DNA from: 66-474 sp035281745
Lineage (GTDB): Bacteria; Pseudomonadota; Gammaproteobacteria; Xanthomonadales; Rhodanobacteraceae
Reading direction: 5' to 3'
DNA length: 64,000 nt
Assembly: GCA_035281745.1 (NCBI GenBank)
Contig: DATEDI010000040.1
Span: 1-64,000 of the forward strand
This document shows positions 26,232-34,599 of the stretch, in pieces. Below the pieces are notes generated by a model, which was given only the letters and a program-made list of their open reading frames with translations, searched no databases and was not told where the DNA came from. The stretch's first letter is position 1. Each line of letters starts with the position of its first letter. The position numbers and the translations under genes were made by a program.

Positions 26232-26404
26232 GTCATTCCGGGGCCGCTCACGCGCAGCGGGAGCGGAACCCGGAATCGGTGGCTCTGCGCATCTGGCGTG
26301 GTGCAGCGGCGCCGGCGATGGGCAGCGCGATCGAAAAAGCGATGTCGCAGCCGGACATTGGGCAAAACCGATTCCGGATCGCGCTACGCGCGTCCGGAAT
26401 GACG
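26232..26404. repeat. Two palindromic repeat copies in the argF' upstream gap
   Basis: GTCATTCCGG...CCCGGAAT lies at 26232-26277 and ATTCCGGATC...CGTCCGGAATGACG at 26370-26404; each folds as a hairpin. They belong to the same family as 263 and 50871. Together with 25908 and the terminator they fill most of the 600-base gap 25848-26453, in which I see no gene. Confidence 0.55.
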
Positions 26405-26453
26405 TCAAAATCGAAGAGCCGCTGCCCTTATCCCTTTGCAGGCGGCGGCGCCG

Positions 26454-26978
26454 TCACTCTGCCGGCGCAACCGTCACCCTCACCCGCAACCGCTCGCCCG
26501 GATCGTAAGGCAGGCGCGACATGTACACCTCGCCGCGAAAGCGGTATTCCACGTCGTAGGCCACGATCTGCTGCGGCGGTGCGTAGTTGGCGACCGGCCG
26601 GCACATCGTCTGTTGCGTGGTGTAGCTGCGGTCATGAGCGGCCGAAACGCGATTGCCGATCGCGCCACCCGCCACGGCGCCCGCCACGGCAGCCGCTTTG
26701 CGTCCATCACCCTTCCCGACCGTGCTGCCGAGCACGCCGCCCACGATTGCGCCCAGCACGGTGCCACCGGTGTGGTTGTCGTCCTGGCGGGTGACCGTCT
26801 GCGGATAGCATTCCTGCGGCGGAGGTTGCGCGACCGCCGCATAGACGGGATCGACCCGCAGAACGTCAGCCCAGCCGTAATGGATGTTCGCCTGCCCGGC
26901 CGGAGGCGGCGGGTAATTCTGCGCATTGGCTGCCACCGTGAAGGCCAGCAGACACGACGCAATGATTGTCTTCAACAT
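26454..26978 (-). CDS. Exported glycine-zipper 2TM protein
   Basis: This is a 174-residue outer-membrane or periplasmic protein. GTGGAG precedes the ATG at 26978. Residues 1-18 are a signal peptide cut after ANA. A Gly-zipper domain (GGTVLGAIVGGVLGSTVG, then AGAVAGGAIGNRV, about residues 70-104) matches the 17-kDa-antigen/SlyB type. An extended tail follows (YRFRGEVYMSRLPYDPGERL). Paired Cys residues (PPQECYPQT and QTMCRPV) could form a disulfide. These proteins often sit in the outer membrane and affect envelope stability, but no exact role is known here. Confidence 0.75.
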   Translation of the reverse strand: MLKTIIASCLLAFTVAANAQNYPPPPAGQANIHYGWADVLRVDPVYAAVAQPPPQECYPQTVTRQDDNHTGGTVLGAIVGGVLGSTVGKGDGRKAAAVAGAVAGGAIGNRVSAAHDRSYTTQQTMCRPVANYAPPQQIVAYDVEYRFRGEVYMSRLPYDPGERLRVRVTVAPAE

Positions 26979-27127
26979 GGCGTACTCCACCGCGAGGACG
27001 CGACCCTTCGGTCATCACGAGTTGTTCACATTGAATCACGCTGATGCTGAATCCACGCTCAAGCTGCAGACCCAACCTGATAAAATCGCTTGCTTATTTG
27101 TCCCGAATGCGACGGCAATCACGTCCC

Positions 27128-28531
27128 ATGGCCCTGCGCCTCTACAACTCGCTGTCCCGTCGTGTCGAGCCGTTCGCGCCGATCGATCCCGACCGGGTGA
27201 CGATGTATCTGTGCGGTCCGACCGTCTACAGCTACGTCCACATCGGCAACGCGCGTGGGCCGGTGGTGTTCGACGTGCTGGCGCGGCTGCTGCGCCGGCA
27301 GTACCCGCATCTGGTGTATGCGCGCAACATCACCGACGTGGACGACAAGATCAACGCGGCGGCGCGGGAAGCCGGCGTACCGATCGAGGCCATTACCGAA
27401 AAATACGCCAAGGTTTACCGCGACGACATGACGAAACTGGGCGTGGCGCCACCCGACTTGGAACCGCTGGCGACGCAACACATCGCGACCATCGTTGCGA
27501 TGTGCGAATCCCTGATCGCCTCGGGCCACGCCTATGCCGCCGAAGGCCACGTGCTGTTCGACGTCGCGAAGTTCGCGGACTACGGCAAGCTCTCGGGGCG
27601 TGCGACCGACGAACTGATCGCGGGCGCGCGCATTGAAGTCGCACCGTACAAGAAGAATCCCGCCGATTTCGTGCTGTGGAAACCGTCCACGCCCGAGCTG
27701 CCCGGCTGGGACAGTCCGTGGGGACGCGGCCGGCCCGGCTGGCACATCGAATGCTCGGCGATGGCGGCGGCGCATCTGGGCGACGTCATCGACATCCACG
27801 CCGGCGGGGTGGACCTGGTATTTCCGCACCACGAAAACGAGATCGCGCAGTCGCGCTGCGCGCACGGCACGCCGACCTTCGCGCGCTTCTGGCTGCACAA
27901 CGGCATGCTCACCTTCGGCGGCGCCAAGATGAGCAAGTCGGTGGGCAACGTGAAGCAGTTGCACGCGTTGCTGCAGCAATATCCGCCGGAAGCCTTGCGT
28001 TACGCGTTGCTCTCGGCGCATTACCGACAACCGCTGGACTGGTCGGAAGCGCTGATCGAGCAAAGCATCGCGACGCTGGATCGGTTGTACGGCACGTTGC
28101 GTGACTTGAGCGAGTTCGATACAGAACCCAAGGTTGGAAACGCCGAGATGGAGCCAACGTTGGAAGACGACCTCAATACGCCGAAGGCACTCGCCCTGAT
28201 CAATCAAGATGCGGCATTTGCGCGACATATCCTTGAAAAATCCACGCGCCCGCTCGGCCAAGCCGAGCGCTCGGAACTCGCGAACGTCAAGGCCGACCTG
28301 CTTGGTTGCGGCAATCTGCTGGGTTTGTTGCAACAAGACCCCGAAACCTGGTTCAAACGCGGGGCGGAACACGTGGATTCGGCGCGTGTCGAAGGTTTGA
28401 TCGAATCGCGTCGTGCCGCGCGCGCCGATCGTGACTTCGCCCGTGCCGACGCGATTCGCGACGAACTCACGGCCATGGGCGTCGCAATCGAAGATGGTCC
28501 GCAAGGCACCCGCTGGAAAATCGCCAACTGA
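27128..28531 (+). CDS. cysS: Cysteinyl-tRNA synthetase
   Basis: This 467-residue class I synthetase charges tRNA-Cys. Zinc ligand Cys29 sits in MYLCGPTVY, followed by HIGN (residues 38-41), the family form of HIGH. GWHIECSAM and HHENEIAQS hold further zinc ligands, and KMSKS lies near residue 267. A helical anticodon-binding domain ends it. The ATG at 27128 matches the family start (MALRLYNSLSR). It overlaps sufE by one base (TGATG), so the two are probably co-translated. Confidence 0.96.
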   Translation: MALRLYNSLSRRVEPFAPIDPDRVTMYLCGPTVYSYVHIGNARGPVVFDVLARLLRRQYPHLVYARNITDVDDKINAAAREAGVPIEAITEKYAKVYRDDMTKLGVAPPDLEPLATQHIATIVAMCESLIASGHAYAAEGHVLFDVAKFADYGKLSGRATDELIAGARIEVAPYKKNPADFVLWKPSTPELPGWDSPWGRGRPGWHIECSAMAAAHLGDVIDIHAGGVDLVFPHHENEIAQSRCAHGTPTFARFWLHNGMLTFGGAKMSKSVGNVKQLHALLQQYPPEALRYALLSAHYRQPLDWSEALIEQSIATLDRLYGTLRDLSEFDTEPKVGNAEMEPTLEDDLNTPKALALINQDAAFARHILEKSTRPLGQAERSELANVKADLLGCGNLLGLLQQDPETWFKRGAEHVDSARVEGLIESRRAARADRDFARADAIRDELTAMGVAIEDGPQGTRWKIAN

Positions 28532-28959
28532 TGAACGCATCCGACATCCAGAGTACGCAACAGGAAATCATCGAGGAGTTCGGATTCTTCGACGACTGGA
28601 CCGGGCGCTACCAGTACCTGATCGATCTCGGCCGCAAGCTGACTCCACTGGCGCCCGAAGACATGACCGCGGCCAACAAGGTCGATGGTTGTCAATCGCA
28701 GGTGTGGATCGTAGTGTCGGGTGACGCGGATCGCCTCGACCTGCGCGCGGCCAGCGACTCGGCCATCGTGTCGGGTCTGATCGCGCTGCTGCTGCGCGTG
28801 TATTCCGGGCACGGCGCACGGGAGATTCTGGATACCGACCCGGCGTTCATCAACGCGATCGGGCTGGGCAAGCACCTGTCGCCCACCCGCTCCAACGGCC
28901 TCGCCGCGATGGTGAAGACCATCAAGGCGCACGCCGGACAGGCGTTGGCGCAGGGATGA
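28531..28959 (+). CDS. sufE: SufE-family cysteine desulfurase partner
   Basis: This 142-residue protein accepts persulfide sulfur from SufS and hands it to the Fe-S scaffold. The sulfur-accepting Cys54 sits in VDGCQSQVWI, the family hallmark, and helices on each side match SufE length (about 140). The N-terminal FDDWTGRYQYLIDLG is also typical. Its start overlaps the cysS stop, an unusual pairing, since suf genes are usually with sufS. No other suf genes are in the window. Confidence 0.9.
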   Translation: MNASDIQSTQQEIIEEFGFFDDWTGRYQYLIDLGRKLTPLAPEDMTAANKVDGCQSQVWIVVSGDADRLDLRAASDSAIVSGLIALLLRVYSGHGAREILDTDPAFINAIGLGKHLSPTRSNGLAAMVKTIKAHAGQALAQG

Positions 28960-29029
28960 CGTTGGGCTTTGCTCCGGCCTCAGGCCGACCTTGGCAGGTT
29001 GGGCTGAGCGGACTCCATCCGCGAAGCCC

Positions 29030-29091
29030 GTAGGGCCGGAGTAGCGCAGCGAATCCCGCCACACGAAAGGCGGGTTGTCACCCGCCCTACA
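29030..29091. repeat. GTAGGGC/GCCCTAC-ended palindromic repeat
   Basis: This 62-base element runs from GTAGGGCC to GCCCTAC through AGTAGCGCAGCGAATCCCGCC and GGCGGGTTGTCACCCGCC, and folds into nested hairpins. A second near copy lies at 42141-42203, and partial copies lie at 29244-29262 and 29286-29310. These fill most of the 28960-29338 gap between the convergent sufE and clpX, which otherwise holds nothing I can name. Confidence 0.65.
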
Positions 29092-29338
29092 GAAGCGATT
29101 TCCACGCGCCGCGCGTCAGCAGGCGCGGGTAGCGCAGCGACAAATTCGGCTGGAACGACTGGACGGCCGTAGGCCGGCCCCGAGCCTGGCGAGGGAATGA
29201 GCATCAGGGATGATGCGAACAATCCCGGCGCACGAATGCGGATTGTCACCCGCCCTACAAAAGCAATTCCACCGTCGCGCGCCAGCACAAAGGCGGGTTG
29301 TCACCCGCCCTGCGGAAAGCAATTCCAGGCGCCTCGAC

Positions 29339-30631
29339 TCAGGCGGCGTCGCCCTCGCCCGCCGCGCGCTGCTGCTGCAGGTTGCCGCGGTAGATCAGGT
29401 ACGGTTCGGCCTGGCCGTTGATCACGGCTTCATCGACCACGACCTTGCTGACGTGCTCCAGCGAAGGCAGCTCGTACATCGTATCGAGCAACACGCTTTC
29501 GAGGATCGTGCGCAGCCCGCGCGCGCCGGTCTTGCGCTTGATTGCGCGCTTGGCGATCGCATTCAGCGCATCCGGGCGGAATTCGATCTCGACGTTTTCC
29601 ATGTCGAAGATCTTCTTGAACTGTTTGGTGATCGCGTTTTTCGGCTCGGTGAGGATCTTCACCAGCGCGTCTTCATCCAGCTCGTCCAGCGTGGCGACGA
29701 CGGGCAAGCGGCCCACGAATTCCGGGATCAGGCCGTACTTGACCAGGTCTTCCGGCTCGACGTTGGCCAGCAGCGTGCCGACGTTCTGCTTGCGCTCCTT
29801 GCTGCGGATCTCGGCCGAGAAGCCGATGCCCGTGGTTTCCGAACGTTGCTGGATCACCTTGTCGAGGCCCGAGAACGCACCGCCGCACATGAACAGGATA
29901 TTGCGGGTGTCTACCTGCAGGAACTCCTGCTGCGGATGCTTGCGCCCGCCCTGCGGCGGCACCGAGGCCACCGTGCCTTCAATGAGCTTCAGCAATGCTT
30001 GCTGCACGCCTTCGCCCGACACGTCGCGGGTGATCGACGGGTTTTCGCTCTTGCGCGAAATCTTGTCGATTTCGTCGATGTAGACGATGCCGGTCTGCGC
30101 CTTCTCGACGTCGTAGTCGCACTTCTGCAGCAGCTTCTGGATGATGTTCTCGACGTCCTCGCCGACGTACCCCGCTTCGGTGAGCGTGGTCGCGTCGGCG
30201 ATCGTGAAGGGCACGTTCAACAGGCGCGCCAGCGTTTCGGCCAGCAGCGTCTTGCCGCAGCCGGTCGGACCAATCAGCAGGATGTTCGACTTCGCAAGTT
30301 CGATGTCGTCCTTCTTGGCGCGCGACTCCATCCGCTTGTAATGGTTGTACACCGCGACCGCCAGCGCCTTCTTGGCGCGGGTTTGCCCGATCACGTACTG
30401 ATCGAGCGTCTCCATAATTTCGTGCGGCTTGGGCAACTGGGTGCGGCCGGAAGCGGCCTTCTCTTCCAGTTCCTCGCGGATGATGTCGTTGCAGAGCTCG
30501 ACGCATTCATCGCAAATGAACACGCTGGGGCCCGCGATCAGCTTGCGGACCTCGTGCTGGCTTTTGCCGCAGAACGAGCAATACAGGATCTTGCCGCCTT
30601 CGCTGCCGCGGCTGGGCCGGTCCTCGCTCAT
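29339..30631 (-). CDS. clpX: ClpX, ATP-binding subunit of the ClpXP protease
   Basis: This 430-residue AAA+ unfoldase feeds substrates to ClpP. The N-terminal zinc finger uses Cys18, Cys21, Cys40 and Cys43. Walker A reads GPTGCGKT (about residue 117), Walker B GIVYIDEID, and the pore loop GYVGED. ENPSITRDVSGEGVQ and the C-terminal sensor region match the family. It is the last gene of tig-clpP-clpX on the minus strand, 152 bases after clpP, and converges on sufE across the repeat-filled gap. The lon gene that often follows clpX is not here. Confidence 0.97.
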   Translation of the reverse strand: MSEDRPSRGSEGGKILYCSFCGKSQHEVRKLIAGPSVFICDECVELCNDIIREELEEKAASGRTQLPKPHEIMETLDQYVIGQTRAKKALAVAVYNHYKRMESRAKKDDIELAKSNILLIGPTGCGKTLLAETLARLLNVPFTIADATTLTEAGYVGEDVENIIQKLLQKCDYDVEKAQTGIVYIDEIDKISRKSENPSITRDVSGEGVQQALLKLIEGTVASVPPQGGRKHPQQEFLQVDTRNILFMCGGAFSGLDKVIQQRSETTGIGFSAEIRSKERKQNVGTLLANVEPEDLVKYGLIPEFVGRLPVVATLDELDEDALVKILTEPKNAITKQFKKIFDMENVEIEFRPDALNAIAKRAIKRKTGARGLRTILESVLLDTMYELPSLEHVSKVVVDEAVINGQAEPYLIYRGNLQQQRAAGEGDAA

Positions 30632-30783
30632 CTCGTGCTCCGTCGATCAGTCTTGCGATGCGTCATGGGGAATGCCCCGGATTTCGGCTGCAGCATAACA
30701 CAGCCGGACGCTTGGCCCAGCGCTGCAGCGCGTTCAGAAACGCGCGGGAAACAGTGAAAAATCGCGAAGTTGCGACCGATGTC

Positions 30784-31419
30784 TCAGGCCGACTTCACCG
30801 ACTCGTCGGCACGGCGCTCGAACATCGCGTCGATCAGGCCGTAGTCCTTCGCCTCGCTGGCGCTCATGTAGCGGTCGCGCTCCATGTCACGGGCGATTTC
30901 CTCGACGGTCTTGCCGGTGTGCTTGGCATAGATTTCGTTGAGGCGTCCACGCAGGTACAGGATTTCGCGGGCGTGGATTTCGATATCCGTGGCCTGGCCC
31001 TGGGCACCGCCGGAGGGCTGGTGGATCATGATCCGCGAGTTCGGCAGCGCGAAGCGCTTGCCCTTGGTGCCGGCCATCAGCAGCAACGACGCTGCGCTTG
31101 AGGCCTGCCCGACGCACATGGTGCTGATGTCGGGCTTGACGAACTGCATCGTGTCGTAGATCGCCAAACCGGCCGAGACCACGCCGCCCGGACTGTTGAT
31201 GTAGAACTGGATGTCCTTCTCGGGGTTTTCCGACTCCAGGAACAGCATCTGCGCCACGACCAGATTGGCGACGTTGTCGTCGATCGGGCCGACCAGGAAG
31301 ATGATGCGTTCCTTCAGCAGCCGTGAGTAGATGTCGAACGAACGCTCGCCGCGCGCGGTCTGCTCGACCACGATCGGGACCAGATTCAACGCCTTGGTCT
31401 GCTGGGATTGCTGCTGCAT
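30784..31419 (-). CDS. clpP: ClpP, proteolytic subunit
   Basis: This 211-residue serine peptidase forms the 14-mer chamber of ClpXP/ClpAP. The catalytic Ser108 lies in GQASSAASL and His133 in MIHQPSGG, and a catalytic Asp follows. YINSPGG (residues 73-79) is the oxyanion region. A propeptide precedes the family core. It lies 40 bases after tig, so tig-clpP is probably one transcript, with clpX following 152 bases later. Confidence 0.97.
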   Translation of the reverse strand: MQQQSQQTKALNLVPIVVEQTARGERSFDIYSRLLKERIIFLVGPIDDNVANLVVAQMLFLESENPEKDIQFYINSPGGVVSAGLAIYDTMQFVKPDISTMCVGQASSAASLLLMAGTKGKRFALPNSRIMIHQPSGGAQGQATDIEIHAREILYLRGRLNEIYAKHTGKTVEEIARDMERDRYMSASEAKDYGLIDAMFERRADESVKSA

Positions 31420-31459
31420 GGAATTCTCCGGTGGACGGACGCGGTCAGCCCGCGCTGCC

Positions 31460-32767
31460 TCAATTCGAGGTGTTCTGCGGGTGCATCACCTCGTCGAAGC
31501 TCAAAGTCACCTCAGTGGTGTCCGCATGCTCGGCCACCCATTCGGAAACCTGGTCCTCGAGGACGGCGGTGCGAACGTTGTCCATCATCTGGGGGTTGCT
31601 GCGATAGAGTTCAATGACCTGTTCGGGTTCTTCGTAGGTCGACGCGATCTTGGCAATCCGTTCGGTCACCTTGCGATTGTCCACCCGCAGGTTGTTGCTC
31701 TGCGCGATCTGGCGAAGCAGCAGCCCGGCGATCACGCGTTGATGGGCGATCGGCTGCGCGGCTTCCAGCGCGGCCAGCGGCAGCGACTGCTCACCGGAAA
31801 GATTCGGCATGGCCGCGCGCACCAACGATTCGGCCTCGGCGTTTTCGAGCACCTTCGGCACATCCACATCGGCGTAGGTGGCCGCGAGCTTGGCGCCCAC
31901 CTCGTTGCGCAGACGCGCGCGCAGCGCGTTGTCCAGTTCGCGCTCCAGGTTGGCGCGGACTTCGGTGCGGAAGGTCTCGACGCTGCCGTCGGCGATCCCG
32001 AAATTGCGGATGAAGGCCTCGTCCACGTCCGGGGTTTTCGATTCCTGCACTTCGCCAATTTTCAGCTCGACATGGGCCTGCTTGGCCGCGAGCTGCGGAA
32101 TCGGGAAGGTCGGCGGAAACTGCGCCTCGAACGACAATTCCTCACCCGCCCTGTGGCTCCGCAGCGCTCCGTCGAACGCCGCCAGCGCGGTGTTGCCGCC
32201 CAGCACCGTGGCGGCCCGCTCGCGGCCTTCGGCGGGATGGCGGAAATCGTCGGCCCGCGCGGTGTAATCCACGATCACCATGTCGCCGTCGGCGGCGGCG
32301 CGGTCGACCTTCTCGAACACCCTGCGCTGCACCTGCAGGGTTTCGATCATCCGGTCGACGTCGGCGTCGCCAACGTCCGCCTTCGGGCGATCGATCTTGA
32401 GGATCGCCACCTCCACCGTCGGAAGCTCCGGCATCACCTCGAAGGTCGCGGTGTAGGCGATTTCGCCATCCTGCGGCTTGCCATCGGTGTCGATGCTCGG
32501 ATTGGCGACCGGCTGCAGGTTCTGCTGCTGCACGGCTTCGCGGAAGGTGCTGCCGATCAGGTCGGAAAGCGCCTCGCCGCGCACCTGCTCACCAAAGCGT
32601 TGCTCGATGACCTTGGTCGGCACCTTGCCGGGCCGGAAACCCTTCAGCCGCACGTTGCGTCCGAGTTCGCTGATGCGTTGGCGCACCTTCGATTCGAACT
32701 GTTCGGCCGGGAACTTGACCGTCAGCTTGCGCTCGAGCTTGCCGACGTTTTCCAGGGACACTTGCAT
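31460..32767 (-). CDS. tig: Trigger factor chaperone
   Basis: This is a 435-residue ribosome-bound chaperone and peptidyl-prolyl isomerase. The N-terminal ribosome-binding domain has GFRPGKVP (residues 44-51), the family signature. The FKBP-like isomerase domain follows (about residues 150-240), then a long helical C-terminal domain with an acidic/His-rich end. All parts and the length match E. coli Tig (432). It starts 239 bases from the tRNA-Leu gene, and clpP and clpX follow it. Confidence 0.96.
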   Translation of the reverse strand: MQVSLENVGKLERKLTVKFPAEQFESKVRQRISELGRNVRLKGFRPGKVPTKVIEQRFGEQVRGEALSDLIGSTFREAVQQQNLQPVANPSIDTDGKPQDGEIAYTATFEVMPELPTVEVAILKIDRPKADVGDADVDRMIETLQVQRRVFEKVDRAAADGDMVIVDYTARADDFRHPAEGRERAATVLGGNTALAAFDGALRSHRAGEELSFEAQFPPTFPIPQLAAKQAHVELKIGEVQESKTPDVDEAFIRNFGIADGSVETFRTEVRANLERELDNALRARLRNEVGAKLAATYADVDVPKVLENAEAESLVRAAMPNLSGEQSLPLAALEAAQPIAHQRVIAGLLLRQIAQSNNLRVDNRKVTERIAKIASTYEEPEQVIELYRSNPQMMDNVRTAVLEDQVSEWVAEHADTTEVTLSFDEVMHPQNTSN

Positions 32768-32933
32768 TGCAGCTCCTGATGTTCAGTGCGATGTTGCTTG
32801 TTCGTGCCGATCATGCGCGGCAGTGCGCGGTCCCCGAGCCGGAGCCACCATCCGTGGACATCGGCATTTTCCTGCAAGCTCGATGTTCGCCATCCACGAC
32901 TTGAAAACGCTTCGGGGCAAGCTTGCTGATTGC

Positions 32934-33007
32934 CATCCATGGCAAAAAGATACTTCCTCATCCATGGCAAAAAGGTACTTCCTCATCCATGGCAAAAAGT
33001 ACTTCCT
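32934..33007. repeat. Three 25-base tandem repeats abutting the 3' end of tRNA-Leu
   Basis: The units CATCCATGGCAAAAAG, then ATACTTCCT, GTACTTCCT or TACTTCCT, lie at 32934-32958, 32959-32983 and 32984-33007, the last one base shorter. The array ends exactly at the CCA end of the tRNA-Leu gene. Only 1-2 bases differ between units. Its purpose is not readable. Confidence 0.85.
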
Positions 33008-33091
33008 GGTGCGAAAGGCGGGACTCGAACCCGCACGGGTTGCCCCACTGGAACCTAAATCCAGCGCGTCTACCAGTTCCGCCACTTTCGC
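33007..33091 (-). tRNA. tRNA-Leu (anticodon TAG)
   Basis: The minus strand folds as a complete 85-base class II tRNA with a long variable arm and encoded CCA. The anticodon stem CTGGA/TCCAG holds loop TTTAGGT, giving anticodon TAG, which reads CUN leucine codons. The acceptor stem GCGAAAG/CTTTCGC is perfect. Confidence 0.95.
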
Positions 33092-33130
33092 CCTGCTCGA
33101 TCGGGATCATATCGCGCCGGGCGAAATAAA

Positions 33131-33158
33131 CGCCCCTTCCGCAGGCTGGTGAGGGGCG
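33131..33158. repeat. Remnant palindromic repeat between two tRNA genes
   Basis: CGCCCCTTCCGCAGG...GAGGGGCG is a hairpin remnant of the type found inside argE', lying between tRNA-Leu and tRNA-Lys. Confidence 0.45.
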
Positions 33159-33175
33159 ATCCTGCCTGCTCAAAG

Positions 33176-33251
33176 TGGTGGGCCGTGTAGGATTCGAACC
33201 TACGACCAAGAGATTAAGAGTCTCCTGCTCTACCAACTGAGCTAACGGCCC
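33176..33251 (-). tRNA. tRNA-Lys (anticodon CTT)
   Basis: This is a 76-base tRNA on the minus strand with acceptor GGGCCGT/ACGGCCC and encoded CCA. The anticodon loop CTCTTAA gives CTT. The T loop TTCGAAT and D loop are standard. Confidence 0.93.
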
Positions 33252-33275
33252 GCAAACCGCGCATTGTACAAAAAA

Positions 33276-33352
33276 TGGGGTGGATGATGGGACTCGAACC
33301 CACGACAACCGGAATCACAATCCGGGACTCTAACCAGCTGAGCTACATCCAC
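33276..33352 (-). tRNA. tRNA-His (anticodon GTG)
   Basis: This is a 77-base tRNA including the extra 5' G (G-1) paired with the C before CCA, the tRNA-His hallmark. The acceptor is GTGGATG/CATCCAC, the anticodon loop TTGTGAT gives GTG, and CCA is encoded. It is first of the three tRNAs on the minus strand; spacings are 24 and 84 bases. Confidence 0.95.
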
Positions 33353-33514
33353 CACTGAAATCTTTTCGACCAACCGTCCATGGTGCGCCCTACAGCACAC
33401 AGGCGCTCGTCGAACTATCATAGCGAGCCGGCAATTTTCATCGACCCGCTCGAAACTTGCAAGCACGGCCGTCCGGCGATTGATTCGCCCTGTCGGCTGC
33501 GCTAGTTTGCCCGC

Positions 33515-33787
33515 ATGCCGAAATCCGCCAAACCCGACACGCCTGCAGCGGACGTCTCGCCCGTCGCGCAATTCGAGCAATCGCTCGATGAACTGGAAGA
33601 ACTGGTCGCGAAGATGGAGGGCGGCGAGTTGAGCCTGGACGAATCGCTGCGTTCGTTCGAGCGCGGCATCGCGCTCTTCCGCAGTTGCCAGTCGGCGCTC
33701 GAACAAACCGAGGCCCGCGTGAAGTTGCTGCTCGATCCGGGTCGCCCGGAATCTGCACGTCCGTTCGAGCCGCCGGACGAATCCTGA
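33515..33787 (+). CDS. xseB: Exodeoxyribonuclease VII small subunit
   Basis: This 90-residue helical partner of XseA degrades single-stranded DNA. FEQSLDELEELVAKMEGGELSLDESLRSFERG matches the family closely (about residues 20-51). It lies divergent from the tRNA run and 109 bases before a convergent gene. The ispA and dxs genes that follow xseB in many gammaproteobacteria are not here, so it is a single-gene unit. Confidence 0.93.
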   Translation: MPKSAKPDTPAADVSPVAQFEQSLDELEELVAKMEGGELSLDESLRSFERGIALFRSCQSALEQTEARVKLLLDPGRPESARPFEPPDES

Positions 33788-33896
33788 GTCGAAACCGCGC
33801 CGCAGCCCCGCGCGGGCTGGCGCCATGCGAGTTCGATCGAAATGCGTGAAGCGGCAGCGGGCCGAAGCGACCCGCTCCCACGACGTTCGCGCGGCC

Positions 33897-34334
33897 TTAC
33901 TTGATCAGCCGAAGCGCGAACGGATAACGATAGGCCACGCCTTCGTTGGCCTTGATCGCGGCAATGATGATGAACACCAGCGCGACGATGCCGATGATGA
34001 TCATCAGCGGCAGTGCGATGAAGAAGCCAACACCCAGCGTGACGAAGCCGAGGATCGTCAGGATCACGAAAACGATTGCGATCGTGATGTTGAAGTTCAG
34101 CGCTTCCTTGGCCTGATCGTTCACGAACGGCATGGTGTCTTTCTTCACCAGCCAGATGATCAATGGCCCGAGGAACCAGCCCCAACCGCCGATCCAGCCG
34201 GTGACGAAAGCGCCGAGCAGCGCGGACAAGTGCGCGAACATGGCCCACTGGCGTTCTTCCGCGGAAGGAACGCCTGCAGGTGGTGGTGTACCGGCAGACG
34301 CCGGGGGTGTCACGGATTCCGGTGGAACGCTCAT
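33897..34334 (-). CDS. DUF4870-like membrane protein
   Basis: This is a 145-residue inner-membrane protein. An N-terminal Pro/Ala linker precedes the first of about three helices (FAHLSALLGAFVTGWIGGWGWFLGPLIIWL). PFVNDQAKEALNFNITIAI, the conserved DUF4870 loop and helix, follows, then a C-terminal pair ending YPFALRLIK. The ATG at 34334 is preferred over an in-frame TTG at 34340. The family has no known function. It is a small stand-alone gene between xseB and pmbA. Confidence 0.8.
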   Translation of the reverse strand: MSVPPESVTPPASAGTPPPAGVPSAEERQWAMFAHLSALLGAFVTGWIGGWGWFLGPLIIWLVKKDTMPFVNDQAKEALNFNITIAIVFVILTILGFVTLGVGFFIALPLMIIIGIVALVFIIIAAIKANEGVAYRYPFALRLIK

Positions 34335-34599
34335 CGCCAACCTCCCTCAAAGCAGTGATGGACGGGCCGCGACAAGACTGTCGTCGCTTGCACAGCGCGT
34401 GTCAAGCACTGTTTGGGGGAGGAAAACCGGGCCGCCGCACGATTTCGCGCAAACACGCTTCCCTCGGAATCTCGCCCCGGGCGTTGCCGGAACTCGCGTC
34501 CTTCCAGCAGCGGTTCCGGAACGCGCGCACGATGCTATTCCGCGCCCCACTGCACCCGGCGGATTCCGGCTCACCGGCCAGGCACGCGCTCAGGCAAAC

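Noticed and set aside
32934..33007. CRISPR array
   Set aside because: Three contiguous direct units with no spacers; a tandem repeat.
33131..33158. Additional small RNA gene between tRNA-Leu and tRNA-Lys
   Set aside because: The hairpin matches a repeat remnant and has no promoter or terminator of its own.
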